A stretch of DNA of 64,000 nt, from contig CATKHK010000026.1 in the NCBI GenBank assembly GCA_949751835.1, positions 1 to 64,000 on the forward strand, written 5' to 3'. Positions within the stretch are counted from its first letter, which is position 1; every line of letters begins with the position of its first letter. Below are positions 33,594 through 44,470 of this stretch, piece after piece. The notes beneath the pieces were generated by a model. The model saw only the letters and a program-made list of their open reading frames with translations, searched no databases and was not told the DNA's origin. The position numbers and the translations under genes are program-made. The stretch is from Blepharisma japonicum. Taxonomy: Eukaryota > Ciliophora > Heterotrichea > Heterotrichida > Blepharismidae.

Positions 33594-35470
33594 TTTAGAA
33601 GTTATTAATTATCCTTCGTGAAAATGAAAAAAATATCCAAGGACTCATAAAAATCAATCAACAGGCTAATTTTATTTCTAAAAAATTTTAACTCAGATAA
33701 ACAAACTTTAAAAGCTTTTACGAGTAATCAAAAATAATAAATATTTTTTGGAATTATATATTATACAGAATAGAGCTTAAAAAACTTAAAACCTATAATT
33801 TCATTGAATATATAATCGAGTTTTATTCTGCAAATATCGAATCACAGTCTAAATTATCTAAATTATTATCTACCATTTAATTAATTATCAATTATAATAA
33901 TAGAACAAGAAGCTACATGGCCTTTGGCCATGTTAGGATGAGATATCATATTTAAATTTTTCAGAGAATAGAAGTATATAGAATATTTATTGAAATAATA
34001 AAATTAATGACTTTACTCGATAAATAAGTCTTTTTTATTTTTTGAACTTCATATCTGAAGCTTTCTTAAATTTGATAAATCCACCTCAGGCTGCAGCTTA
34101 GAGCAGTTCTTAAAATGGAAGATTAGTTCTTAGCTTCTCCTAAACCCATGGTAATCAGGAGCCCAAACTTTATAGTTGCATATATTCGTCATAATTTTCT
34201 TTTGATATATCATAATAGAAATATTATTTTACTTTAATAGTAAATAATTAATCTTCTTAGGTAAAGCGGCTTCGAGCCAATCACATTTTTACTGCTTTAA
34301 ATGCAATTGGACCATTATTCTTAATGAGTCAATACATCACTTGAAAAGTGATTAATTCTTTTAGTTGCATTTTACCAAAAGATATAGAAGGTCTTTTTAG
34401 TCTTGAGAAACTTGGAAGCATAGATAATCCCTTGATATTGGCCTGTTTAGGGTAAAAACATTAGCTACTTGCTTGACATATCATTCATTTATGGTAAGAG
34501 GAATCTTATGGTACAGCATAACGGCTGAAATGAAAAAGAGGGTTTATGAGAGCTTTTAAGGGAAATTATCAGATTCGCATGATATTATAAATAAAAAATA
34601 AAAGCACTAATCATCTGTAAGGTTAGCAGATCTTCACAATCTAATATGAAATCCAAGATTCATGAAACCATTATAATGGGAAATAATCAAATTGAGTCTA
34701 TCTCATTTTTGAAAATCTTTGCTTTTGGATATCCTCAATTTTTTCCCTTCAGTTTGCTTGGAGGAGCTCTATTAGGTCTTCTATCCACCCTCCTCTTCTT
34801 TTTATGAGTTGTCTCTGTTAGAATTTATTTTATCAAGCCCTCAATATATTGCATTTTTATAAGAAGTATATTAAATGCGTTATACCGATTTATACCCCTA
34901 CAGTTGCGCTATTTGAAGCTAATCGCTCATATAAAAAAAATTATCTAAAAATATATAAGATATGATTAGCCAGAAGTATAAGTTCCTTTGAATATAATTT
35001 TAATATTTAACAGTCAGCTCATAGTGAAAATTAAATGTTTCATTTTTCAAAAAGAACTTATGAGAAAAATTATTTTTTAATCATATGCTAATTTTAAAAA
35101 TAAATCATATAATTGGATTTATCATGCATTTAAGATACCCTCCTTTGGCGTTTCAAATTAGACATTTCTTAGCAAGGCTGATATAGCAAAACTGAAATTG
35201 AGATTCATTAGAAATCTCGGGTTTATGGTAGCTTAAGCAGGACTCATATATCTTATTTGAAATAATATTCATATTAATCTAGAATTATAAATTTAAAAAT
35301 AAAAGCAAGTTTAAAACTTTAAATAACGATAGTGCTTTATAATCAGAGATGAATAATAATGCAAGAACCAATAAAAACCATTAAGTACATGAACTAATTT
35401 CATATTAAAGAATTAAATGGTTATGGATATTATTAATTATTATAAGATATCCAATATATGTATATAAAGG
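33594..35470. other. Largest gene-poor interval, with decayed-looking coding traces
   Basis: Nearly 1.9 kb without a confident gene. It contains an 8-bp perfect inverted repeat with a 3-nt loop at 33915-33933. Between about 34000 and 34950 the composition is less AT-rich than other spacers, and the minus strand holds several protein-like stretches in changing frames separated by TAA/TAG. They end for example with GPIAFKAVKMWLARSRFT near 34260. They suggest an old, decayed gene of a family I cannot identify. A plus-strand frame at 34646-34948 overlaps the same region and is listed separately. Confidence 0.45.
34646..34948 (+). CDS. Possible small membrane protein (low confidence)
   Basis: ATG to TAA, 100 residues if the TGA at 34805-34807 is Trp. 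It has one long hydrophobic stretch (FFPFSLLGGALLGLLSTLLF and on) and a basic C-terminal part. The antisense strand is also open for about 80 codons here and reads Lys/Arg-rich, so the hydrophobic frame may only be its shadow. No family match. Included because it is the longest intact frame in a large gap. Confidence 0.28.
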
Positions 35471-36403
35471 CTAGTTATCAAATTTTTCATAACTCTTTTT
35501 CCCTTTCATTTTCGTAGATATCACTCCTATACCTATTCCTACAAGTGCTCCTAGAGACAGAAAAACTATCATATGTGTAACATTAAACCGAGTCTGAGTG
35601 CTTTCAATTTTATTTCGATTTTTTATATTGAAATCTAGCTCCCCAGCCTGCTTTTCTAAATTCTCAAAATGCTGAATATTGGTTAAAGTTTGATCTTTTA
35701 ATATAGATTTTATATTGGAGGTAAGCAGAAGAATTTCTTGGGTCTGCTCTTTTACATACTTTCTAAGCTCCTCAATTTCAATTCTTAATGCTTCAAACTC
35801 TCCTTTCCATTTATTAGAAAACTCAGCGGACCTGTCTTCAATAACAAATTCATACTGCACCGCTTTCTCATCATCAATTTCTTCCTCTTCTTCTATATGC
35901 TCATGATGGTTATCTTCATTATCAGGCTGCTCTATTCCATCATGCATATCACTCAAATTTTCATTTAGCCCTTGATTTTTTTCATTATATTCTTCTATTT
36001 GCTTTTCAATCCAATTAATAAAATTTATTTTCGTCCTTTCTAAATCAAAAAACGCGAAAATTTTATTAGAAAAAGGTGCAATGATCCCAATTGTGGGGTA
36101 TTCTCGGATTTGGAAATCATTCCCCATTTTGACGTTAACTTGCATATTTGCACGTGAAATTTCTAGGTCGTCTCTTTTTCAATTGCTCTGAGGGTCTTTA
36201 AAGTGCTTTCATACTGCTTCATATTCGGGGAACATGTGCTGGCAAAAGTGGCATCATGGTGCGTAAAATTCTAGGATAATGAACTTGTTTGTTCCAATAT
36301 ATTGCAGGTAATTATTATCTGTTAGCTCTAATGTTAAAGAATCTTCCCATCAGCCACCTTTGCATTCGAAGAAGTCACTTAAAAGTATAAGAATCATCCA
36401 CAT
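35471..36403 (-). CDS. Membrane-anchored thioredoxin/PDI-like protein
   Basis: The 310-residue protein has a short hydrophobic N-terminus (MWMILILLSDFFEC), a thioredoxin domain with active site APWCHFCQH (Cys51, Cys54) and cis-Pro in REYPTIG, an acidic linker, a coiled coil and a C-terminal membrane helix (FLSLGALVGIGIGVI) with a short Lys-rich tail. This is the plan of TMX-type ER oxidoreductases. Four TGA codons are Trp, including Trp50 of the active-site WCxxC. Starting at 36403 includes the signal-like segment. Confidence 0.88.
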
Positions 36404-37081
36404 TCTCTAATAAATTACTAGACTTTTAAGTTTTCCATTTTTTCTGTCCAGATTTAAGCTGATGTTCTTATTAATATAATATCGCAAAGCCTACTTTTTC
36501 GAAGAATTAAGATTTTACAAGCTAAAGAATTTAATAATCTAATAAATTTAATTTATACTTGCGTAAATGACAATAGCAGCTGGATACTCCCAAAATTAAT
36601 GCAATGCATTATATCTATTTTGAGATTAGAATTATGAGCAACTGTTAAATTTCAAAGACAAGAGAAAATTTTTAATAAAGATAATATAGATAAGCCTAGA
36701 TTTAGTAATTTTTTAGATTAAAGTTAAACACTCCGCTATATAAAGAAATAAACTTTCTTAATTCTCTCTTCATCTTCAATTCTTTTATTTAGTAATGAAT
36801 TTATGATTGATGAAATATCTATTTTTATGCAAACTTAAATACGATCCATATATAAATTAGGATGATTTTATTTAAAAAAGAATTAGAGTTTAATTTAATT
36901 ACTAGGATTGATTAGAGATTTGATTATTTATGAAATTTCACTAAGCCACTTATTTCCCTTGCTTTTAATGATGAAAATATATATTTTTAGAAAAATAATT
37001 ATTTTAACCCATTGACTAAAATTCTTATTATTGTTTATTATTTCCATAATTCATCATATTTTTTTATCAAATTTATCAGTA
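36404..37081. other. AT-rich spacer without recognisable features
   Basis: About 680 bases upstream of the thioredoxin gene and downstream of TBC1D23. No supported frame, RNA or repeat. Confidence 0.55.
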
Positions 37082-38911
37082 TTATTTCACAATTATTTTT
37101 TTCTTTTTCAGAAATAAAAACTGCTTCTTTATTTGATCAATAAAGCTTCTTGTCGAAGAATTTGGAATTATCACATAGCAATGCACCTTTTTGCTTCCAC
37201 TAAAATAGAATGTTAATATTTTCTGTGTTAAATTTATTGATGTGATTTTTAAGAGATCAATTATCTTGAACTCTTCTGTTACTCTAGAAATTGTGGATAA
37301 TTCAGAGTTTCCTATGATACCGATAGTTAAATATTGGGATTTTAAATAGAAAAAATAAGTGTCATCATAAATGGTGTTAGAATTTTTGTCATATTTCTTA
37401 CTGATAAAAAAAGATGAGGCTGGGTCAGATTTTTGAAGATTGTTTTCTGATTGTAACTTTGCTTCAAGAGCAAGCTTTTCTAGATTTGAATCTAAAGAAA
37501 AAGTCCTTCTTAACGAGCCTAACATTGATGATCTAAATTTTTTTAATTTTGATTTCATTAAACTTGCTATATTCGGACCATCAGGTGTGCAAACTAAGCA
37601 ATATTCTTCTTGATGATTTTCCAGCTGCAGCTTATAATGCATTGCAAGTTCATGGCATTTTTCAAAACCTCCTTCAGCGAGACTTATATGCGAAAATCCT
37701 TTTTTTTCAAAACAAATTAATAAGCGTTCAAGAGTATTTAATTCAGGATTTTCTTCATTCATTTCATCATAATTTGTATTTGCTATCGTTTCTTCTGAAG
37801 TTAAAATGCAAAAATGAAAAATTTCTTTCATTTTTTCATACTGATCTACAATCTGTTGTAAATTTTCATCACTTACAAAAAATGGGACACTAACTATAAT
37901 AGAATTTGGGACTGTTCCAGCTTGCTGTTCATTTTCTGTCCTAAAATCTATTAAAAATAATGGAATGTCGTTAGCCTTGTTTATGCACCATACACAGTCA
38001 TTATGCTTATGGTTGCAGATGCTCATTTCTGGGTATGCCCTTTGCATGATTTCTCTTGGATGCACAGTGAAGCATAGATCTTTTTCTAATGAAGAAATAT
38101 ATGAGTCTACATGGTCTATATTATAGATATTGATTTGATTTAACTTGATTTTTATTGAGTAAGGCATGTTTGATTTAATTTGAGATGCAATTTTCAAAAT
38201 TTCTGTCAACTCCTGCATGTTGTGTATAGAAAGCTGTGAAAGTGTTTGTGGAATTGATATTTCTTCCTGCGCCAAAATATGATTTTTACTATAAGTAAGT
38301 AAAGCAACTGCTATATAAGCAACAAAAATATAATCTTTTTCTTTTATAAGGGTTTCCCATAGTTTATAGATAATTTCGATATCATTGATTTTGCTTGAAA
38401 ATACAGTGATGAATCAGGAGGTAGAAAACAGCTCAGGAGATATCCCATGGGTATGAAAATAAGAGCTTAAGACAGGTTCATGATATCTGAGAAGCAATTT
38501 AAAAACTATGAATAAAGCCTGGAGAGGCTTAAAGTCCTAAATATAATTTACAGTACCAAACATCTTTGGCAATATTTGCTGTATGAAGCTTTCGAATAAG
38601 CAATATGCTTGCTGCAGAGAAATCCCTTCCCTAATCATTAAGACAAATAAGACCATAATTTCATTCATCCCTTGAGTGTATGGCGTGTTTTTTGCTTTGC
38701 AATAATTAGCTAGTAAGATTTCTAAGTAAACTTTTTCTTGTTCTGTAAGAATAGTTGTTCTTGTCCTTTCAACATCCAATTTTATGACCTGCAGATTAGG
38801 TAGATCAAAATTTTGGCTAAAACTAACATTTCTGATTTCAGTGATTTGTAAAAGATCCTGAATATTCCTCACCTTTCAGATATCAAATCTTCGATTTTTT
38901 GTGCTTTCCAT
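37082..38911 (-). CDS. TBC1D23: TBC1D23 homolog (TBC, rhodanese-like and C-terminal PH-like domains)
   Basis: The spliced product is 604 residues. A TBC domain (about 1-215) is followed by a rhodanese-like domain (about 290-410, with FLIDFRTENEQQAGTVPNS and a C-terminal AEGGFEKCHEL) and a C-terminal PH-like region. This order is that of TBC1D23, which tethers endosome-derived vesicles to golgins at the trans-Golgi and binds the WASH complex. Unlike the vertebrate protein, the Arg finger (I43-x2-D46-x2-R49) and Gln finger (YTQG, Gln80) are both present. Two TGA codons are Trp. A 15-nt intron lies at 38537-38551, in mid TBC domain. Confidence 0.88.
38537..38551 (-). other. 15-nt intron (TBC1D23 gene)
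   Basis: GTAAATTATATTTAG on the minus strand, phase 0, A at position 10. Splicing joins the two halves of the TBC domain. Confidence 0.9.
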
Positions 38912-39036
38912 AGCTTTATATGTTAATTTTAACTAAAACTTCATTACATATTTAAACTTTTCATATTTTCTTTTATTGATAAAGTAGTTTAAGCATATCT
39001 CAATGTCTAAATAATTTCTTTTCAGTTACAATAAAT

Positions 39037-39708
39037 ATGTACTTTCTCACACTTCTTTTATCTGTGGCTTCTGGAGCTACCTGCCCTTATTGGAACTGCA
39101 GTTCATCATTGGCCACTGGAGTCTGTGTTCAAATACAGGATTCGAGCACCTACTTAGTCAATTATAATGGCTGCCCTTCAAGTGCTCCTTACTGTAACTA
39201 CGAGTCTGTCCTAAGTTGGATTCCAGATGCATTCTCAGGCTACACTTGGAACTGTGAAACTACTAATACAACTGACTATTGGACAGTTCCATCCAGCTCC
39301 AATTATTTGGCCTGCAAGCCAAAATATTACAATAAAAATCTCGCATCAGGCTCTCACCCAAAAGAATGCACAAACACTGGCTATACAGATTCCAGTTGTA
39401 TTCTAAAGGACGGGTCCTATTCAGAATGCAAATGTGGACTAAATGGAAAAGCTTACTGTGTCCCTGAACCATCATCTGATGCGTTTTCTGATTACTGGAC
39501 ACAATGCTGTACAATTAATTGTGGACACTTGGATACGTTCAAACATTACTTGTATTGGTACTTGAAGATGGAGTATTATGTGGAGTATATAAGTGGGTTT
39601 AGCTGCACAAAAATATTTACCCAATTTTCAGATATTGATAATTTGGATTATGTCGGAGATGGGGCCATTGAGCTGGTGATGGGGCTGGGAGCAATAATCT
39701 TACTATAA
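39037..39708 (+). CDS. Cys-rich secreted or GPI-anchored surface protein
   Basis: A 223-residue protein with a signal peptide (MYFLTLLLSVASGATC), many Cys and Tyr residues, N-glycosylation sequons, and a hydrophobic C-terminus (IELVMGLGAIILL) after a likely small-residue cleavage site. The architecture parallels the gene at 15717. Such Cys-rich GPI-type proteins are abundant on ciliate surfaces. No TGA and no intron. Function unknown. Confidence 0.8.
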   Translation: MYFLTLLLSVASGATCPYWNCSSSLATGVCVQIQDSSTYLVNYNGCPSSAPYCNYESVLSWIPDAFSGYTWNCETTNTTDYWTVPSSSNYLACKPKYYNKNLASGSHPKECTNTGYTDSSCILKDGSYSECKCGLNGKAYCVPEPSSDAFSDYWTQCCTINCGHLDTFKHYLYWYLKMEYYVEYISGFSCTKIFTQFSDIDNLDYVGDGAIELVMGLGAIILL

Positions 39709-39827
39709 TTCTTTAGATTTTTAATTGTAATTTGTTAAAAGGATTGAAATTTAAAATAAATTAGCAACTAAGCAGATATATTAGGCTTTTTTGAAGGGGA
39801 ATTATAGATAACAAATATTCACATTAA

Positions 39828-40178
39828 TTATTTAAAAAATCTTTCTGAACTTTCAAAGATTCCTGAAGCAATTAATTCCTGAATAGGCACGCTGTCTAGT
39901 TTTACTGCAAACCTTGGGTTTAAAGACGTAATACATGTCGCGTTTCTAAGACAATGCCCAAGAATGCTTTCAAACGATGAGCTTCTTCTATGAGAACTTG
40001 CATAAGACGAAGACTTTATACCTTTATCTGAAAAATTGGACGAATGTCTATTGAAGTTTGTATCATCGTGAAAATGATAATTCAAATCGTTTCTGGGGAG
40101 AAGGTTAAAATCAAAGTCTTCATTTGAATCTAGTGTACTTAAATATCCGTCTAGGTTATCCGATGCTTTATTTACCAT
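39828..40178 (-). CDS. Small Ser/Asn-rich hypothetical protein
   Basis: A 116-residue protein, mostly polar with a Ser/His/Arg-rich middle (SSSYASSHRRSSSFES). ATG to TAA, no TGA, no intron. It lies convergent to the Cys-rich gene. No family recognised; coding status rests on frame length and composition. Confidence 0.55.
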   Translation of the reverse strand: MVNKASDNLDGYLSTLDSNEDFDFNLLPRNDLNYHFHDDTNFNRHSSNFSDKGIKSSSYASSHRRSSSFESILGHCLRNATCITSLNPRFAVKLDSVPIQELIASGIFESSERFFK

Positions 40179-40343
40179 TTATGATTATTACGAATGAGGA
40201 GTAGATAGAGGCTATAAAGTTTATGGAAATTATGGAAAATTTTTAATAAAAGAAAAGGAATTTTGTGAATGGTGGAGGATAATGAGAAGGAATATTTTTT
40301 ATTGGATGTATAGAAAAGTTAAGTTAATATATATTGAATAAAA

Positions 40344-41087
40344 TTAAGACTTTGGGGTTTTTTCTTTAGGAGGCTTTGGATCACTTTTTTTAGTCTTTTT
40401 TGGCTTTGCAACTACTTCTTTTTGAATTAGATTAAATTTCCTAAGATTCATGGAATTTCCATCTTTAAACCCAATTTCTATTTTCTTATCTAATACCCCT
40501 AAAGCCATTCTTGAAAATTCGATTTGTTTATTTTTTTCTTTTGCAATAATGGCACTTTTACTTTTTTGTGTATTCCAATTATATTTTTCTACAAGATCCT
40601 TTAGTTCAGTGTCACAAAAAAAGCTTGATTTTCCAACCTTAACTTCTAAAAAGCTTCCTTTGTTGTCAATCATATATCTGTACTCATTATTAATCAGTTT
40701 TTTGGATTTGCAGTAATCATTTAATAATTTATTAGCATGGACTAATGCTTTCTCATTTGACTCATGATCAGCAATTGCGACTTTTGCGATAAGGCTTGAC
40801 TTATGCATAAGTCTATATGTTTTATTCTGTAATTTCATTGTGGCTAAGTTTTTGCCTCCAATTCATTCCCCTATTAGATCATCTGGTTCTGGAGCTTTAT
40901 CATCTTGAAATTGATGATGAGCGATAGTTGAATATGGCATGTTTGAAGCTAATAAGCTCGAAAATAAAGTATTTCCAGCTAACCCTGAAGTTAAATCATT
41001 TGGGATCATAGAACTTTCAGAAAATGACCTCAAAATCTATATTATAAGTACTTTTGCAAACTTAAAAACCAAAAATAGAGAGGACAT
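40344..41087 (-). CDS. Unknown basic protein, possibly mitochondrial
   Basis: The spliced product is 242 residues. A 12-codon first exon (41052-41087) joins over a 15-nt intron to an open frame that runs to 40344. The start MSSLFLVFKFAKILRSFSES is basic, hydroxylated and amphipathic, like a mitochondrial presequence. Next comes an acidic DDKAPEPDDLIGEW segment (Trp by TGA), then a Lys-rich body ending in a KPPKEKTPKS tail. The acidic-W and Lys-rich order suggests a ribosome-associated or RNA-binding role, but I recognise no family. Internal ATGs (for example 40940) are alternative starts. Confidence 0.65.
41037..41051 (-). other. 15-nt intron (unknown basic protein gene)
   Basis: GTACTTATAATATAG on the minus strand, phase 0, A at position 10. 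It begins GTAC rather than GTAA. Confidence 0.65.
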
Positions 41088-41837
41088 AATTAATGATAAA
41101 ATAAAAGGGTGGAAGGGTCTACTCTATATTTATACAAAATTTTATATTAAACACAAATTCACAATTATATTATTTGGTAATAATTTCAAGACTAAATAAT
41201 CCAAATTAAAAGGCGGTTGAAATTTAATTCAATTTTCTTTAAAAAAGTATTTACTCATTTTTTCTTAATTAAATATTTTAATGATAATGTTTATTATAAA
41301 AAGTCTTGCAATTAATTATAAAATTTCAATATTTTCAATGGATTTTATTATCACAAATAACCAGATATTTTTAGACTAAAAGATTCTGATATAAATTTGA
41401 TTTTAAAAAATTTTAATTAATTTGTTAAATTTTCATTTCTCACCCGCTCAATATAATATCTGATAACTGTCTTTTAGAATCTTCAGCAATTAATTTTAAA
41501 TTAATTATGCAGCTTGTGAAAAAGTTTCCATATTGTCTTACCTATATTCTGCTTCAAAAAGTTTGCTTATTTTAGCAATAATTTCGTCCTGCTTAGTCAG
41601 AATTATCTAAACTTCTTAATCTTTCTTTTAGCATAATGATTGATCCCAATTATGTCCATTAACACACCAACCAGTATAGGTAGCGCTTGGGTAGAATTCG
41701 ATTCCATGAAGAATATCATCATCAATAATAAAGCTTACCCATGGCGTGTTTAGACATTTTTAAGCCTACTAACATATTTTTTAAGACTCATTATCAAATA
41801 TTGATGATTTTTATAATAACTTAATATTAATTATTCA
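41088..41837. other. Spacer holding the VWA relic
   Basis: About 750 bases between divergent starts at 41087 and 41838. The middle is occupied by the VWA pseudogene (41405-41775). The remainder is AT-rich with nothing I can support. Confidence 0.55.
41405..41775 (-). pseudogene. Decayed copy of the 3' half of a VWA-domain gene
   Basis: The minus strand resembles the C-terminal half of the intact VWA gene at 56632-57345. Over 30 codons (about 41660-41750) I count roughly 64 of 90 bases and 15 of 30 residues identical to the stretch coding YFIIGDDTPHGSEFHP and on. A second block (about 41500-41550) is closer, covering LFEAEY and DNMETFSQA. Similarity continues past the stop codon into the 3' flank. 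In-frame stops interrupt it several times, including one after the first block. The source is probably a related paralog rather than the gene at 56632 itself. It lies in the spacer upstream of the kelch gene. Confidence 0.75.
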
Positions 41838-44222
41838 ATGGCCAATTGCATATCAAACCAGCAGCAACTGGAGCTCTCTCTTGCCGCTTTATCAAGAGAC
41901 GAGAGAGCAAAGGTATTCTACATTTAGCTTCAAGGCCTCCTTGAAAAATGTATCAAGACTAGTGTGGACCCAGTAGAAATCCTATTAAATTCCCGAACCC
42001 CAAAACTGAACGATATCTCAGAAACAGATTCGAAGGATCCTGATTTCTCACAGTGTAAGTGAAAAATTTATAATGCTCTTGGTAATTATTATTCAGTCTA
42101 TGGTAAACAATTTCCCCGCTGGAGATGCTCTTCTACACTGGTAGATAATAATATCTTTATTTTTGGAGGTAGAGGACAAGAAATTTTTTCAAGAAATTCT
42201 TTTCATATTTTAGATCTTAAGACCAACCAGCTAGTGACTTTAAAAACAAATGGAATACCTAGACCTAGAGAAGGACATTCAATGGTCACATATGAAAATT
42301 TTATTATTGTATTTGGAGGCTGCGAGGGTGGAGAAGAATCTGAGCCTTTTAATGATGTGAGAGTTTTTGATACAAAATCAAGCACTTGGGATTTGTCCAA
42401 AGTAAAAGGGCAAAAACCTCAGGGAAGATATAATCATGGAGCAGCGTATCTTAATAATCAAATGTTTATTTATGGAGGAAATGGAGGGAAAACTATTTTA
42501 AGCGATATGCATTCATTGTTATTGCCAAGCTATGAATGAAGAGAGCTAACCCAAGAAAATTCCCTTCCTGGACTAAGAGAAAATATGGGATGTACAGCTG
42601 CGTGCAATAGAATTTTTATTTTTGGCGGAAATCAGGAGATAAATGGGACGAATTTTTCTAATGAGTTATATGAAATAGAAATTATAGAAAATATTGCAAA
42701 CTGTAATAAAAAAATTCCTAATGGTCCAAGTCCACCAAAAAGAGGATTTCATTCACTATCAAATTTATATGATAAATATCTAGTGCTTTTTGGCGGGCAA
42801 AATGAAATATCGATGCTTAACGACATTTGAACCTATGAGATTGCTCAAAATCAATGAGTCGAAATACATGCCTTAAATGAAATTGCTGGAAGAATTTCTT
42901 TTGGGTCTTGCATCCATAAGAATAGTTTAGTTGTCTTAGGAGGTAAAGCTTCAGATGGAGTTGTTCAAAGTGATTTTTCTGTATTAAATTTTGGTAAATA
43001 TACCGCTGATGAAACCTCTACAACGACTTCCATAAAGTCTCTTCAAAATTCATCTTCTCCTACCTATTTAGCCTGCCAAAATTGCCAGCATTCTGATGAA
43101 TCCTGCAATTTCAAAGAAAAATTCCCTGAAATTGGAAATTTTCGTTCAAATTTTTACGTTCGTACACAAATTCCTTATCCTGTCCTTAAATATTTTTCCG
43201 AAGAATTTGATAATCCTTTATTATCTATTTTAAGAATAGCTGAAATTATCGGAAAAGAAGATTTTAACATTAAAAATATAGGAAGAGGCTTAGTAAGAGA
43301 GTCAACTTATTTAAAAGTTACCCCAGAGCCTGCTAAAATTGATTTTAATTTTCTTCATGCGAAATTAAACCAAGAGTATCATTTAAGACAAGAAATGATA
43401 GCAAATTGGAGCTCTTGTAAAACTGATAAAAAAGTAATGATTTTAGGCTTAGAAACCTCTGCCATGTATACACCTGAAGAAATTATGGGATTTTGCAATA
43501 GTCCAAACAAAAATAATATTGTTTTTCCTCTGCTTAAAATTTCTGAAATTGTAGCCATTGTGTGCAGAAATGAAGAGTTTTTAAGCGTTTTGGTAATTGA
43601 AAAAAAAAATCAGTTTTCTCCTTGCTTTTTTGTGGTTTTTGACCAGAGCAATAAGCCAGTTTACCCTATAAAGGAAGCTTATAATGGGAATATCATTAAT
43701 ATCACCAGAAGGAGCCATTTAGATTTACCATCTATTTTATCACACAGTTTTGGTACCACAATTTACGTATACTCCTCAGATTTTGATAGTGAGCTTAATG
43801 AAATTTATTACAAAAACATCGAAGTGGCTACTTTTCTAAAATTTGCCTATTTGAAATCCCCATTCCCCATAAAATTCTATATAAATTCAACACTTATTGA
43901 AAAAGACGTATTAAAAAAGAATTTTTCAACGGGAATAGCTTCAAATTCTCAATGGGAAATATGAAAAACAGAAATCGACGTTTTTTCTCTATTAATTTAT
44001 TCAAAAAATAGATTGATTTATTGGGAAACGAAGAAAAACAATATAAGACGATGTAGAGAGAAAGAGTCAATAATTGTGAAACTTTTAAAAGATGACCTGA
44101 TATCACCTATTACAAATCAAATTAAATGGGAAAAAGAGACCATGAATTTATTTGCTGATATATATAGAGAAGGCACGAAAAGAAAAAAAGGTTTAGCTTC
44201 TGATGACTATGTCTATACTTAA
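41838..44222 (+). CDS. Kelch-repeat protein with long C-terminal extension
   Basis: The spliced product is 789 residues. Residues about 90-390 carry five or six kelch blades, each marked by a hydrophobic-GG motif (FIFGGRG, VFGGCEGG, IYGGNGG, IFGGNQ, LFGGQN, VLGGK), forming a beta-propeller. A CxxC-type pair (CQNCQ) and about 380 residues of unrecognised sequence follow. Five TGA codons are Trp, several in the conserved kelch W position (DIWTYE, NQWVE). A 15-nt intron (41913-41927) near the start joins a 25-codon first exon. The propeller likely binds protein partners; the role is unknown. Confidence 0.88.
41913..41927 (+). other. 15-nt intron (kelch gene)
   Basis: GTATTCTACATTTAG, phase 0, A at position 10. 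It begins GTAT rather than GTAA. Confidence 0.85.
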
Positions 44223-44283
44223 TTTATACAATAATATATGAAACTCTGGTATAAATAATAAAATTTTGTAAGTGTTACAGCAT

Positions 44284-44366
44284 GGCTGTTTGCCCGAGTG
44301 GTTAAGGGGGCAGACTTAAGATCTGCTGGATCAACGTCCGCGTGGGTTCGAACCCCACAGCAGCCA
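44284..44366 (+). tRNA. tRNA-Leu (anticodon UAA)
   Basis: An 83-nt cloverleaf. The acceptor strands GGCTGTT and AGCAGCC pair (one G-T), with discriminator A at 44366. The D arm has AGTGGTTAA, and the anticodon stem GCAGA/TCTGC encloses the loop CTTAAGA with anticodon TAA. A long variable arm marks a class II tRNA, and the T arm is GTGGG-TTCGAAC-CCCAC. No intron. CCA is not encoded. Confidence 0.96.
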
Positions 44367-44371
44367 TTTTT
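44367..44371 (+). terminator. RNA polymerase III terminator (T5)
   Basis: Five T residues directly follow the tRNA discriminator base, a standard Pol III stop signal. Confidence 0.8.
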
Positions 44372-44470
44372 GTAATTTTTAATAAATTTTTTATTTCAAC
44401 TACTCTTGACGATTTCAATATTCAGATTGATATTTTATATAGTAAAATGCATATAAATTAAAAGGACTCT

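Noticed and set aside
40939-41199. Plus-strand 86-residue frame
   Set aside because: The minus-strand gene with its intron and first exon covers the same bases and reads more protein-like.
41628-41759. Small intact minus-strand gene
   Set aside because: It matches an internal part of the VWA gene and is followed by stops; it is part of the relic.
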